Positions 1 through 7,070 of a DNA stretch of 13,797 bases are shown piece by piece. Every line of letters begins with the position of its first letter. Within the stretch, counting starts at the first letter, position 1. The notes beneath the pieces were generated by a model. That model ran no database searches and was not told the DNA's origin. It saw only the letters and a program-made list of their open reading frames with translations. This stretch comes from JAGNZR01 sp051648365 (GTDB taxonomy: Bacteria > Fusobacteriota > Fusobacteriia > Fusobacteriales > Fusobacteriaceae), in assembly GCA_051648365.1 (NCBI GenBank), contig JBOFEZ010000124.1, positions 1 through 13,797 of the forward strand, in the 5' to 3' direction. Made by a program: the position numbers and the translations under genes.

Positions 1-499
1 CATTTAAAGCAAAAATAAGATTTCCGTCATATCCCCAGTTATATTTTCCTGGACAAGGGCTTAGGGGAAGAAGCTCAATCACATTTATTCCCAGTTCCTT
101 CAGATAATCCAGCTTTTCTATTACTCCTTTTATATCACCGCTTTCAGAAAAAGTTCCTATATGTAGTTCATATATTACAGCATCTTCCATCGAGATACCT
201 TTCCACTCCCTTTCACCTCTTCTCTTTGGAAGTTCCGTAACTAAGGAAAAGCCGTGAACTCCCCCCTTCTGTCTTTGGGAAGCTGGATCCGGATACCCCT
301 TACCATTTATCAGAAATTTATACTCTGTTTTTTCTTCCAATTCAGGTAAAACGATTTCCCAATATCCTAGCTTATTTTTTTGGAGAGGAAATATTTTTTC
401 TTCCCCATTCTTTTTAACTAAAAGCTCCAATTTTCTCTTTGTAGGTGCAAAAACTCTGAATTTTGATTCTCCATTTTCATAATAATGTCCCAGTCTCAT
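1..499 (-). CDS. treZ: Maltooligosyltrehalose trehalohydrolase (TreZ-like, GH13), N-terminal part, cut by left edge
   Basis: The minus-strand frame is open from an ATG at 499 to the left edge, giving 166 codons of a protein that in this family is usually near 600 residues. TreZ hydrolyses the terminal maltooligosyltrehalose made by TreY and releases trehalose in the cytoplasm. Residues 1-90 look like the early beta-sandwich (CBM48/isoamylase N-terminal) domain, with RVFAPT near the start. PDPASQRQ (70-77) followed by GVHG (82-83 region) resembles the PDPASRFQ...GVHGPS stretch typical of TreZ rather than GlgB or GlgX. The GH13 barrel then begins with YELHIGTF (110-117) and NWGYDG (154-159). 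The start is supported by a GGGGGAG site 6 bases upstream. The catalytic residues lie outside the window, so a related GH13 enzyme (branching or debranching) is not fully excluded. The downstream partner genes are not visible. Confidence 0.8.
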   Translation of the reverse strand, partial: MRLGHYYENGESKFRVFAPTKRKLELLVKKNGEEKIFPLQKNKLGYWEIVLPELEEKTEYKFLINGKGYPDPASQRQKGGVHGFSLVTELPKRRGEREWKGISMEDAVIYELHIGTFSESGDIKGVIEKLDYLKELGINVIELLPLSPCPGKYNWGYDGNLIFALN

Positions 500-537
500 G
501 TAATCTCTCCCCCATATGAATCATTCTCTTTTTTAGA

Positions 538-566
538 AGGTTAACACCGAAAATATCAAAAGTCAA
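538..566 (-). promoter_or_regulatory. Candidate sigma-70 promoter for the treZ-like gene
   Basis: On the minus strand a TTGACT -35 element (561-566) is followed after 17 bases by TAACCT (538-543), preceded by TGT as an extended -10. The -10 hexamer is poor, but the -35, spacing and TGn motif are good. It would give a leader of about 30 bases before the ATG at 499. Confidence 0.4.
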
Positions 567-570
567 GTCT

Positions 571-598
571 TTGAATATGTTTGAAACTATGATATAAT
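571..598 (+). promoter_or_regulatory. Sigma-70 promoter for the secreted protein gene at 630
   Basis: TTGAAT (571-576), 16 bases, then a perfect TATAAT (593-598) preceded by TGA, an extended -10. Transcription would start near 605, leaving a short leader with an AGGAG ribosome site at 620-624. Its -35 is only 4 bases from the -35 of the divergent treZ-side promoter. Confidence 0.65.
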
Positions 599-629
599 TA
601 AAACTATATTATGTATAATAGGAGAAAAA

Positions 630-1169
630 ATGAAAAGAAAAATATTTTTAACTATTCTCGGACTGACAATGTCCCTCAATCTATTGGCAGATCCTGGGAA
701 TGGGAATGGCAATAATAAAATGAAAAAAAATAAAGAAAAAAATGAAAAAAACATTCCTACTACTCTTCCTGCTCACAGACCAAACCTTGATTGGCAACAT
801 GACGGATGGTACGGGGACGATAGTTATTATCAAAAAAACTGGGGCTTCTCCAAAGATAATTTCAGAAGCTGGCTGAACAGACACCCTAATCTTAATAAAA
901 AAGATAGAAAATCACTCGAAAAACTTTATAAAGATCAGCTTACACATGAAAAAAAACTTAGAAAAAGTTTCCAAAAATACGATAGAGAGATATCTCTTCT
1001 TCCAGCATATCGGAACCAGAGAGATCCTATGGGAGCCTTTATCGAAGATTATCTCTATAGGGGAGACTCCATGAAAAACTATAGATTTTCAGACAGTTTC
1101 AGAAATGAAATGAACAGAGAAGAAAAAGCCACCCAAGACTTCTTTAGATTTTTAGGTAATTTCAGATAG
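630..1169 (+). CDS. Secreted protein of unknown function
   Basis: I do not recognise this 179-residue protein. It begins with a clear Sec signal peptide: basic MKRK, a hydrophobic core to about residue 18, and a likely cleavage after LLA at 20. The mature protein opens with a low-complexity GNGNGNN run and a Lys/Asn/Glu-rich linker (about 22-42). An aromatic patch follows (about 54-72, many Trp, Tyr and Asp). The rest is a charged, probably helical region (about 75-175) rich in Lys, Arg and Glu, with no cysteine and no second membrane segment. It has its own extended -10 promoter and AGGAG site, and a terminator directly follows, so it is probably transcribed alone. The product is expected in the periplasm or outside the cell. 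The tract of AAA-rich codons at 720-750 makes the linker prone to length variation. Confidence 0.8.
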   Translation: MKRKIFLTILGLTMSLNLLADPGNGNGNNKMKKNKEKNEKNIPTTLPAHRPNLDWQHDGWYGDDSYYQKNWGFSKDNFRSWLNRHPNLNKKDRKSLEKLYKDQLTHEKKLRKSFQKYDREISLLPAYRNQRDPMGAFIEDYLYRGDSMKNYRFSDSFRNEMNREEKATQDFFRFLGNFR

Positions 1170-1182
1170 AAATATAAAAAGA

Positions 1183-1219
1183 AAAAAAATCCATCTCTTT
1201 CGCAGAAATGGATTTTTTT
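1183..1219. terminator. Bidirectional intrinsic terminator between convergent genes
   Basis: A 12-bp stem (1183-1194 with 1208-1219) has arms of the form A7-TCCAT and ATGGA-T7 around a 13-base loop. Because the arms begin with an A-run and end with a T-run, it reads as a terminator from both strands. It lies between the stop of the secreted protein (1169) and the stop of the lipoprotein (1244), and probably serves both. Confidence 0.8.
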
Positions 1220-1243
1220 GTTCCTCAATTTTTAAAATCTTTG

Positions 1244-1495
1244 CTACATAATTTTTTTTACAGGAACTTTGTCTTTAGCTTTTTCCATTATTTCAGTACT
1301 TGGCATTTCCATCTGAGTGCTTGGCATTACTTCATTAGTAGTTTTTGCAGGAACAGTTGTCACTTCTTTAGATGACGGATTCTCAACAACTGTTACCTGT
1401 TGAACTTCAGGTTCAGGAGTTTTCTCCGGCATAACACTTGAACATCCTACCGCTGCCAACATTAATCCCATGATTAACATTAACTTGATTTTCAT
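1244..1495 (-). CDS. Small lipoprotein of unknown function
   Basis: An 83-residue protein with a lipoprotein signal peptide: MKIK, a hydrophobic core rich in Leu and Met, and AAVGC with the lipidated cysteine at position 18. The mature part is about 65 residues, Pro/Glu/Thr/Val-rich and probably unstructured. It carries a short internal repeat (MPST occurs twice, about 10 residues apart) and a Lys-rich end. There is no recognisable domain. The start is well supported by AAGGAGGA five bases upstream. It lies 87 bp downstream of proC on the same strand. It could be cotranscribed with proC, but a structured inverted repeat sits between them. Placement in the outer or inner membrane cannot be decided from the sequence. 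Function unknown; a short stalk or spacer-type lipoprotein is only a guess. Confidence 0.75.
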   Translation of the reverse strand: MKIKLMLIMGLMLAAVGCSSVMPEKTPEPEVQQVTVVENPSSKEVTTVPAKTTNEVMPSTQMEMPSTEIMEKAKDKVPVKKIM

Positions 1496-1514
1496 TTTTT
1501 TCCTCCTTTAATTT

Positions 1515-1548
1515 TTATAGCTTCGATAAATTAATTATCTTGCTATAA
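1515..1548. repeat. Interrupted inverted repeat upstream of the lipoprotein gene
   Basis: TTATAGC (1515-1521) pairs with GCTATAA (1542-1548), and inside it GATAA (1525-1529) pairs with TTATC (1535-1539) around a 5-base loop. The two stems are separated by a small 3/2 internal loop. On the minus strand it ends about 7 bases before the AAGGAGGA site of the lipoprotein gene. It is not followed by a T-run there, so it looks like a leader hairpin or an operator rather than a terminator of proC. Confidence 0.45.
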
Positions 1549-1582
1549 TTTTATTCCAAGAGATCTCAAATTATCCTTTATA

Positions 1583-2377
1583 TTAATTTTTTTTGCTCAT
1601 CTCTAAAGATTTTTCAACAGTTTTTGAAACAGCTTTTATAACTGAATTACGAAATCCATTTTCTTCCAGTGCACAAACTCCCTCAATTGTAGTTCCTCCC
1701 GGAGAGGTAACAGCATCTTTCAAAGTTCCTGGATTTCCAATATTCTCTCTCAGCATCTTACCGGCACCTATTAGAGCTTGGCTGGCAAAAAGATAAGTTT
1801 CCTCACGAGTCAATCCATATTTTACTCCTGCATCACTCATAGCCTCCAGAAACATATATGCAAAAGCCGGAGAACTTCCTGCCATTCCTATGAAAGCATC
1901 TATTTTACTTTCCGGAATACAGGCACACTGGGATGATTTTTTTAATATATCTATAACTTTTTCTATATCTTCCTGAGAGCAGTTTTTGTTTCCAGTAATA
2001 GAGGTCATTCCTTCTCCTACCATTATAGGAGTATTTGGCATTATTCTTATTATTTTTTTATCGCTTCCCATATAATTTTCCAGTTTTTTGAGCGTCACTC
2101 CTGCTGCCATAGAAACAACAATTTGACCCTCTCCTATCTCTTCCAGATGCTGTTCTATAGCTTCCTCCATCTGATACGGTTTTACACCCAAGAAAATAAC
2201 ATCTATATTTCCCAATTTTTTTTTGTCATAAAGATGAATCTCTCCATATTTTTTTATCTCATCTATTTTTTTCTGACCTCTTCCAGCCACATAGATAGTG
2301 TAATCTCCCTCTGTTTTATAGAGTGATTTTACAATCGCTCCACCCATGTTTCCTATTCCTATAAAAAGTAGATTCAC
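1583..2377 (-). CDS. proC: Pyrroline-5-carboxylate reductase
   Basis: This 264-residue cytosolic enzyme catalyses the last step of proline synthesis, the NAD(P)H-dependent reduction of 1-pyrroline-5-carboxylate to L-proline. Its length is normal for the family. The N-terminal Rossmann fold shows GIGNMGGAI (7-15). The conserved MPNTP (113-117) follows, and the C-terminal dimerisation domain contains SSPAFAYMF (168-176) and the family signature around TSPGGTTIEG (224-233). The start codon is GTG at 2377, supported by a GGGGG ribosome site about 7 bases upstream and by the Rossmann motif beginning immediately. No other proline-synthesis gene (proA, proB) is adjacent. It is divergent from the symporter gene at 2653, across a 275-bp spacer. 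Confidence 0.95.
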   Translation of the reverse strand: MNLLFIGIGNMGGAIVKSLYKTEGDYTIYVAGRGQKKIDEIKKYGEIHLYDKKKLGNIDVIFLGVKPYQMEEAIEQHLEEIGEGQIVVSMAAGVTLKKLENYMGSDKKIIRIMPNTPIMVGEGMTSITGNKNCSQEDIEKVIDILKKSSQCACIPESKIDAFIGMAGSSPAFAYMFLEAMSDAGVKYGLTREETYLFASQALIGAGKMLRENIGNPGTLKDAVTSPGGTTIEGVCALEENGFRNSVIKAVSKTVEKSLEMSKKN

Positions 2378-2406
2378 AATATTCCCCCTAATTTTTTATT
2401 TATTAT

Positions 2407-2435
2407 ATTTTACCACATAGCATCTATTTTTTACA
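2407..2435 (-). promoter_or_regulatory. Candidate promoter for proC
   Basis: On the minus strand TGG precedes TAAAAT (2407-2412), an extended -10. A weak -35-like TGTAAA (2430-2435) lies 17 bases upstream. This would give a leader of about 23 bases before the GTG. An overlapping TATAAT (2402-2407) is an alternative -10. Confidence 0.35.
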
Positions 2436-2467
2436 CTTATTCCACTTCCTCATTATACGACAAAAAC

Positions 2468-2506
2468 TTTGTTCTTTTTTTTCGAACAAAAAATTTATTC
2501 TTTTTA
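2468..2506. repeat. Inverted and direct GTTC-type repeats in the proC/symporter spacer
   Basis: TTTGTTC (2468-2474) and GAACAAA (2484-2490) form a 7-bp inverted repeat around a 9-base, mostly T loop. A near-copy of the left half, TTTATTCTTTTTA (2494-2506), follows 26 bases downstream of the TTTGTTCTTTTTT start. The position between two divergent genes suits an operator, but no regulator is known. The rest of the 2378-2652 spacer is AT-rich with no further gene that I can see. Confidence 0.35.
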
Positions 2507-2652
2507 ATATTTTTCATTGTTAATATAATAAAAAAACTATTTTTTTATGAACACTCCATAAAAAAAATTTATCTCTATAATTTTTTCCCAAAATCTGATA
2601 TTCTTATATAGTAGAATATAAAAATATATTTCAAGATTAGGAGGAACTTTTA

Positions 2653-4122
2653 ATGTTTGGTTTATTGAATAGAATTAATGATTTTTTTGCTTTTTTAGGT
2701 CCTGTGACAGATACAGCCTGGGACTTCCCTAGAAATTACAGCTGGTATTCATCCCTTCCAATTATAGGAGAATTTTCTCTAGCAATACTTGTTCTTATGG
2801 GCAGCGGAATCTTTTTCACATTCTGGCTAGGAGGAGTTCAGATAAAGTATTTTAAAAAAAGTATCTCTCTTTTAAAGGAGAAAAACACCACCGATATAGG
2901 ATTATCCCCTTTGGCTGCTTTTCTTCTGAGTAGTGCCACAAGAATAGGTCCAGGAAATATTATGGGAGTTACCGGAGCTGTTACAACTGGTGGACCTGGA
3001 GCACTATTTTGGATGTGGGTAAGTGCCTTTTTCGGGATGGCAATAAGCTTTGTGGAAGCTACTCTCTCTCAGATTTTCAAAGAAAAAGATGGAAATGATT
3101 ATGTGGGAGGAATCGCTTACTATGGAAGAAAACTTTTAGGAAATTCTAAAGGTGTAGGAATCACGATTGCCCTGGCATATATCACCTATGCTTTATTCAC
3201 ACTTCCAGGACAAGTTTTCCATATGTTCACAGCCTTCGGAGGAGCTTTAGGTCAGATTACCGGAAAAAGTTATGAAAGACTGGATTCTGTTTATATAGTA
3301 ATCGGAATTATAATCATCCTTATCACTGTGCCAGTTATATTCGGAGGAGTAAAAAGAGTATCTAAGGTCACAGATTTCATAGTTCCGGTTATGGCTGTAT
3401 TATATTTTATAATAGCTCTTATTCTTATACTGATAAACATCGATAAAGTTCCCTACTTTTTTAGCTCAGTATTTTCGAATGCTTTCACTCCGGATGCAAT
3501 TTTCGGTGGAGCTTTTGGAATCGCTCTTCAGCAAGGTATTAAAAGAGGACTAATGTCCAACGAAGCTGGTCAGGGAACTATTACAATGGCTGCTGCCTCT
3601 TCTAATGCAAAACATCCTGTGGAACAGGGATTCGTCCAATCATTGGGAGTCTTTATAGATACTTTTGTTATCTGCACTGTGTCAGGGTACCTTGTTATCA
3701 TTGCTCAACCTTGGAATCAGCCGGGAATAGATTTTGCCCAACTAAAAATAAGTAAACTTAATACCTTTACAACATCTTTGGGAATACTTGCTCCTGGACC
3801 ATTTGAAGTTCCTATTCAAGTTATAATGTCTCTCTGTTACGGACTTTTTGCTTTCTCTACAATAATTGGAATGATAGCTTTTATCGAAATCTGTGCTACT
3901 GAGATATCAAAAAAAAGAGGAGTTTCAATTTTCTTTAAAGTCATATCTTCACTTATTTTCGTTCCTTTCGGAGTCCTTTGTGTATGGACAGGTTTAGAAT
4001 TAGATAATATTTGGGTTATCAGTGATTTAACAAATCTGATGATGGTTGCTATAAATATTCCTCTTATCTTCCTGGGAAGAAAATATGTAAAAGAATCTTT
4101 AAAAAATTATGAAAACAATTAA
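2653..4122 (+). CDS. Sodium:alanine/glycine symporter family protein (AGCS)
   Basis: A 489-residue polytopic inner-membrane protein of the alanine or glycine:cation symporter family (TC 2.A.25, AlsT/DagA/AgcS type), which imports small neutral amino acids with Na+ or H+. Family landmarks are GPGNIMGV (99-106) with GGPGALFWMWV (113-123) in the early transmembrane pair, FVEATLSQ (133-140), and NEAGQGT (303-309) followed by AKHPVEQGF (319-327). Hydrophobic segments at about 40-60, 85-110, 115-135, 168-190, 212-232, 240-262, 283-300, 328-350, 385-412, 426-446 and 458-475 fit the usual ten to eleven helices. The length is within the family range. The start is supported by AGGAGG at 2639-2644. It is a single-gene unit that converges on the opp operon. 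Substrate preference (alanine, glycine or another) cannot be read from the sequence. Confidence 0.93.
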   Translation: MFGLLNRINDFFAFLGPVTDTAWDFPRNYSWYSSLPIIGEFSLAILVLMGSGIFFTFWLGGVQIKYFKKSISLLKEKNTTDIGLSPLAAFLLSSATRIGPGNIMGVTGAVTTGGPGALFWMWVSAFFGMAISFVEATLSQIFKEKDGNDYVGGIAYYGRKLLGNSKGVGITIALAYITYALFTLPGQVFHMFTAFGGALGQITGKSYERLDSVYIVIGIIIILITVPVIFGGVKRVSKVTDFIVPVMAVLYFIIALILILINIDKVPYFFSSVFSNAFTPDAIFGGAFGIALQQGIKRGLMSNEAGQGTITMAAASSNAKHPVEQGFVQSLGVFIDTFVICTVSGYLVIIAQPWNQPGIDFAQLKISKLNTFTTSLGILAPGPFEVPIQVIMSLCYGLFAFSTIIGMIAFIEICATEISKKRGVSIFFKVISSLIFVPFGVLCVWTGLELDNIWVISDLTNLMMVAINIPLIFLGRKYVKESLKNYENN

Positions 4123-4158
4123 AATAAAGCGGAGTGAAATTTCACTCCGCTTTATTTT
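4121..4158. terminator. Bidirectional terminator: 38-bp perfect palindrome between symporter and oppF
   Basis: The arms 4121-4139 and 4140-4158 are exact reverse complements (19 bp each), with a GC-rich middle (GCGGAGTGAAA). The left end includes the last two bases of the symporter stop, and the right end abuts the oppF stop at 4159. Reading plus, it is followed by a T-run to 4160; reading minus, it ends in four Ts. It terminates both convergent transcripts and fills the junction. Confidence 0.9.
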
Positions 4159-5118
4159 TTAATTGTTTATCAGATGGCAGGCACACATATATTCAGGTCC
4201 TACAAGTTTAAGAACCGGTTCCTCCATAAAACATCTTTCACTTACCATGTTACAACGGGATCTGAACCTGCATCCTTCTGGAGGATTTATCGGGCTCGGT
4301 ATCTCCCCTTCCAGTTTTATCTCTTTTTTTCTTTTTTCATAATCTGGATCCGGAACAGGAATCGCAGACATCAGTGCCTTTGTATATGGATGTTTGGGAT
4401 TGTTGAAGAGTTCTTCCCCACTTCCTATCTCCACAAGTTTTCCTAGATACATAACTCCCACTTTATCAGAAATATGTTTCACCATGGACAGATCGTGAGC
4501 TATAAAAAGATATGTCAATCCCAATTCTCTCTGGAGTTTTATAAGTAGATTTACAATCTGTGCTTGAATAGATACGTCCAGGGCTGATATCGGTTCATCA
4601 CACACTATAAACTCAGGATCTATAGCTAGTGCTCTTGCTATTCCTATTCTCTGTCTCTGCCCTCCTGAAAATTCATGAGGGAATCTGCTACCATGCTCTT
4701 TATTCAGTCCTACAAGTTTCAGCAACTCTTGAACTCTAGCTGTTCTGGCTTCTCCCTTATGTAGTCCAAAAATATCTATTCCTTCAGCTATAATATCTCC
4801 CACTGTCATTCTGGGATTGAGTGATGCATAGGGATCCTGAAAAATAATCTGCATCTCTTTTCTTAGATTTTTCCTCTCTCTCCCTTTCATATCATTTATT
4901 TTTTTTCCCTTAAAAAATATTTCACCCTCTGTAGCATCATAAAGTCCCAAAAGAGTTCTACCACAGGTAGTTTTTCCACAACCTGATTCTCCAACCAAAC
5001 CTAAGGTTTCTCCCTTTTTTATGGCAAAACTTACCCCATCTACTGCCTTGAGAACTTTCCCCTCATCCACATGAAAATGCTTTTTTAAATTTTTTATCTC
5101 TAAAATTATCTCTTCCAT
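4159..5118 (-). CDS. oppF: Oligopeptide ABC transporter, ATP-binding protein OppF
   Basis: One of the two ATPase subunits (319 residues) that power the peptide importer from the cytoplasmic face of the inner membrane. Motifs are complete: Walker A GESGCGKT (43-50), Q-loop Gln94 in FQDP, signature FSGGQ (150-154), Walker B IVCDE (171-175) and H-loop His208. The C-terminal oligopeptide/dipeptide domain has CRFRSRC (283-289) plus Cys296, Cys312 and Cys314. It is the last gene of the operon. Only one base separates its ATG from the oppD stop. The nearest ribosome site, GGGAG, is about 12 bases from the ATG and inside the end of oppD, which suggests translational coupling. The OppF rather than DppF name rests on the operon order A-B-C-D-F. 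Confidence 0.92.
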   Translation of the reverse strand: MEEIILEIKNLKKHFHVDEGKVLKAVDGVSFAIKKGETLGLVGESGCGKTTCGRTLLGLYDATEGEIFFKGKKINDMKGRERKNLRKEMQIIFQDPYASLNPRMTVGDIIAEGIDIFGLHKGEARTARVQELLKLVGLNKEHGSRFPHEFSGGQRQRIGIARALAIDPEFIVCDEPISALDVSIQAQIVNLLIKLQRELGLTYLFIAHDLSMVKHISDKVGVMYLGKLVEIGSGEELFNNPKHPYTKALMSAIPVPDPDYEKRKKEIKLEGEIPSPINPPEGCRFRSRCNMVSERCFMEEPVLKLVGPEYMCACHLINN

Positions 5119-5119
5119 A

Positions 5120-6136
5120 CTATTTCACATCTCCCTTAATAGGATTTTTAACTTTTGGTGCATCTTCATGCTGAAGCCAACATCTCACTCCTTGAGTTTG
5201 GCTAATAACTGTTTCTGCTGGTGAACTTTCTCTGCAAATCTCCATACAGTATTCACATCTAGCAGCAAAAGGGCAACCTACAGGAGGCTTTATCAGATCT
5301 GGTGGTGTCCCTTTCAGAGAATAAAGTTCTGATTTGTTGGCTGTATCCAATCTGGGAACACTTTTCAAAAGAGCCCATGTATAAGGATGTTGAGGATTGT
5401 AAAAAATCTCCTCTTTAGTCCCGCACTCTATAATCTCTCCTGCATACATTACATTGACTCTGTCTGCAACTCCTGCCACAACTCCCAGGTCATGAGTTAC
5501 AAGAATTACTGCCGTCCCCATTCTCTGCTGAAGTTCCTGAATCAATTCCATTATCTGTGCCTGAATTGTCACATCCAGAGCAGTTGTAGGCTCATCAGCT
5601 ACAAGTATTTCAGGATTACACGAAAGAGCTATAGCTATCATAACCCTCTGACGCATTCCTCCTGAAAACTGATGTGGATACTCTTGAACTCTTTTTTCTG
5701 AATTGGGAATATTAACTATTTTCAACATATTTATAGCTTCTTTCAAAGCCTCTTTTTTAGAAAGTTTTTTATGGATAATTAAACTTTCTGCAATCTGATC
5801 CCCTATTTTCATTGTGGGATTTAGAGATGTCATAGGATCCTGGAAAATCATGGCAATTTTTCCGCCTCTGAGTTCCTTCAGCTGTTTTTTATTGTATTTT
5901 AAAACATTTTCCCCTTTAAAATTTATCTCCGATTCTTCGCCTATAACGGTATTATTTTCAGGGAGTAGCCTCATCAGCGATTTGGATGTCACTGTTTTCC
6001 CACAACCTGATTCCCCTACTATTGCAAGGGTTTCTCCTTTTTTCAAGAAAAAATCTATATTTCTAACAGCCTGAACCTGACCTGCATATGTATTAAATCC
6101 TATTTTTAATTTTTTTACCTCAAGTATCTTTTCCAT
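5120..6136 (-). CDS. oppD: Oligopeptide ABC transporter, ATP-binding protein OppD
   Basis: The second ATPase subunit (338 residues), which pairs with OppF. It shows Walker A GESGCGKT (41-48), Q-loop Gln99, signature FSGGM (157-161), Walker B ILVADE (177-182) and H-loop His215. The C-terminal domain carries CPFAARCEYC (288-297), Cys301 and Cys319, the cysteine set that binds an iron-sulfur cluster in some OppD/DppD relatives. A GGGGGAG ribosome site lies four bases before the ATG. It follows oppC after 12 bp. No key residue is missing, so the protein should be active. Substrate class (oligopeptides, dipeptides or nickel) is inferred from the whole operon, chiefly from oppA. Confidence 0.93.
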   Translation of the reverse strand: MEKILEVKKLKIGFNTYAGQVQAVRNIDFFLKKGETLAIVGESGCGKTVTSKSLMRLLPENNTVIGEESEINFKGENVLKYNKKQLKELRGGKIAMIFQDPMTSLNPTMKIGDQIAESLIIHKKLSKKEALKEAINMLKIVNIPNSEKRVQEYPHQFSGGMRQRVMIAIALSCNPEILVADEPTTALDVTIQAQIMELIQELQQRMGTAVILVTHDLGVVAGVADRVNVMYAGEIIECGTKEEIFYNPQHPYTWALLKSVPRLDTANKSELYSLKGTPPDLIKPPVGCPFAARCEYCMEICRESSPAETVISQTQGVRCWLQHEDAPKVKNPIKGDVK

Positions 6137-6148
6137 TTTCTCCCCCTG

Positions 6149-7060
6149 TTATTGTCTTAATTTTGGATCCAAAGCATCACGAAGTCCGTCTCCAAACAGA
6201 CTGAATGCCAGCATTGTCAGAGCAATCATAAAAGATGGAAAAAACAGCTGTGAAGGATAGAACATTATATTTTCTCTAGCCGCAGAAGCCAATGCCCCCC
6301 AGCTCGTTTCTGGTGACTGTACTCCCAATCCGATAAAGCTCAAAAAAGCTTCTGCAAATATGAGTCCAGGTATACTGAATGTTATTCCCACTATTATTAC
6401 ACCTAAAGTATTAGGTATAAGATGTCTTATTATTATCCTCATAGGATCAGCACCTAGGGCTACTGCTGCTGTCACAAACTCCTGTTCTTTCAACTGAAAT
6501 ACCTGTCCCCTTACTACTCTAGCGGTTCCTGTCCATCCTGTAAATGTCAAAGCGAACACTAAGGAAAACATACCTGCTCCTAGGTAGAGAGATATTATTA
6601 TTACCATAACAAGATAGGGAATACTCACAAGAATTTCTACCGTACGCATCATATAGTGGTCTACTTTTCCTCCGAAGTATCCCGCAATTCCACCATATAG
6701 GCATCCTATAATAACATTGGTCAAAGTACCTATGACTCCAATCAGCATTGATATTCTTCCTCCAACCCATACCCTTGTAAAAATATCCCGACCTAGGGAA
6801 TCGGTTCCGAACCAATGTTGGGAGCTGGGAGCTTTATTTATCATCTTGGAATTTGTTACTTCATAAGCGTGTCCACTTATCCAAGGTCCTATTATTGTCA
6901 TAGTAATTATAATTATTAAGATAATCATGGAAATTATAGCTACCTTATTTTTTTTTAATCTTCTCCATGCATCTTGCCAATAGGTCATACTAGGTCTCAT
7001 TATTTTTTCAGAATCAGCATCCTGGCATCCTACTATTTTGAATTTATCCCTACTTATCAT
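6149..7060 (-). CDS. oppC: Oligopeptide ABC transporter permease OppC
   Basis: An inner-membrane permease of 303 residues that forms the channel with OppB. After a cytoplasmic N-terminus of about 38 residues comes a first membrane helix (about 40-60), then the conserved HWFGTDSLGRDIFTR (82-96) that marks OppC/DppC proteins. The binding-protein-dependent transport domain has further helices from about 105 to 290, and an EAA loop near ALGADPMRIIIRHLIPN (201-217) that docks on the ATPases. The start is supported by GGGGGAG five bases upstream. It lies 10 bp after oppB and 12 bp before oppD, a single operon. Confidence 0.93.
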   Translation of the reverse strand: MISRDKFKIVGCQDADSEKIMRPSMTYWQDAWRRLKKNKVAIISMIILIIIITMTIIGPWISGHAYEVTNSKMINKAPSSQHWFGTDSLGRDIFTRVWVGGRISMLIGVIGTLTNVIIGCLYGGIAGYFGGKVDHYMMRTVEILVSIPYLVMVIIISLYLGAGMFSLVFALTFTGWTGTARVVRGQVFQLKEQEFVTAAVALGADPMRIIIRHLIPNTLGVIIVGITFSIPGLIFAEAFLSFIGLGVQSPETSWGALASAARENIMFYPSQLFFPSFMIALTMLAFSLFGDGLRDALDPKLRQ

Positions 7061-7070
7061 TTTTCTCCCC

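Noticed and set aside
681..884. Minus-strand 67-residue ORF inside the secreted protein gene
   Set aside because: Antisense shadow of a gene with a signal peptide, promoter and ribosome site; it has no ribosome site of its own and a composition driven by the A-rich linker.
2584..2617. Promoter for the symporter gene with TATAGT or TAGAAT as -10
   Set aside because: Neither has a recognisable -35 at 16-18 bases; in such AT-rich sequence the hexamers alone are not evidence.
4174..4446. Plus-strand ORF opposite oppF
   Set aside because: Antisense to a fully conserved ATPase domain, with no ribosome site or promoter.
6519..6815. 98-residue minus-strand ORF within oppC
   Set aside because: Out-of-frame overlap with a well-conserved permease; the translated product has no features of its own.
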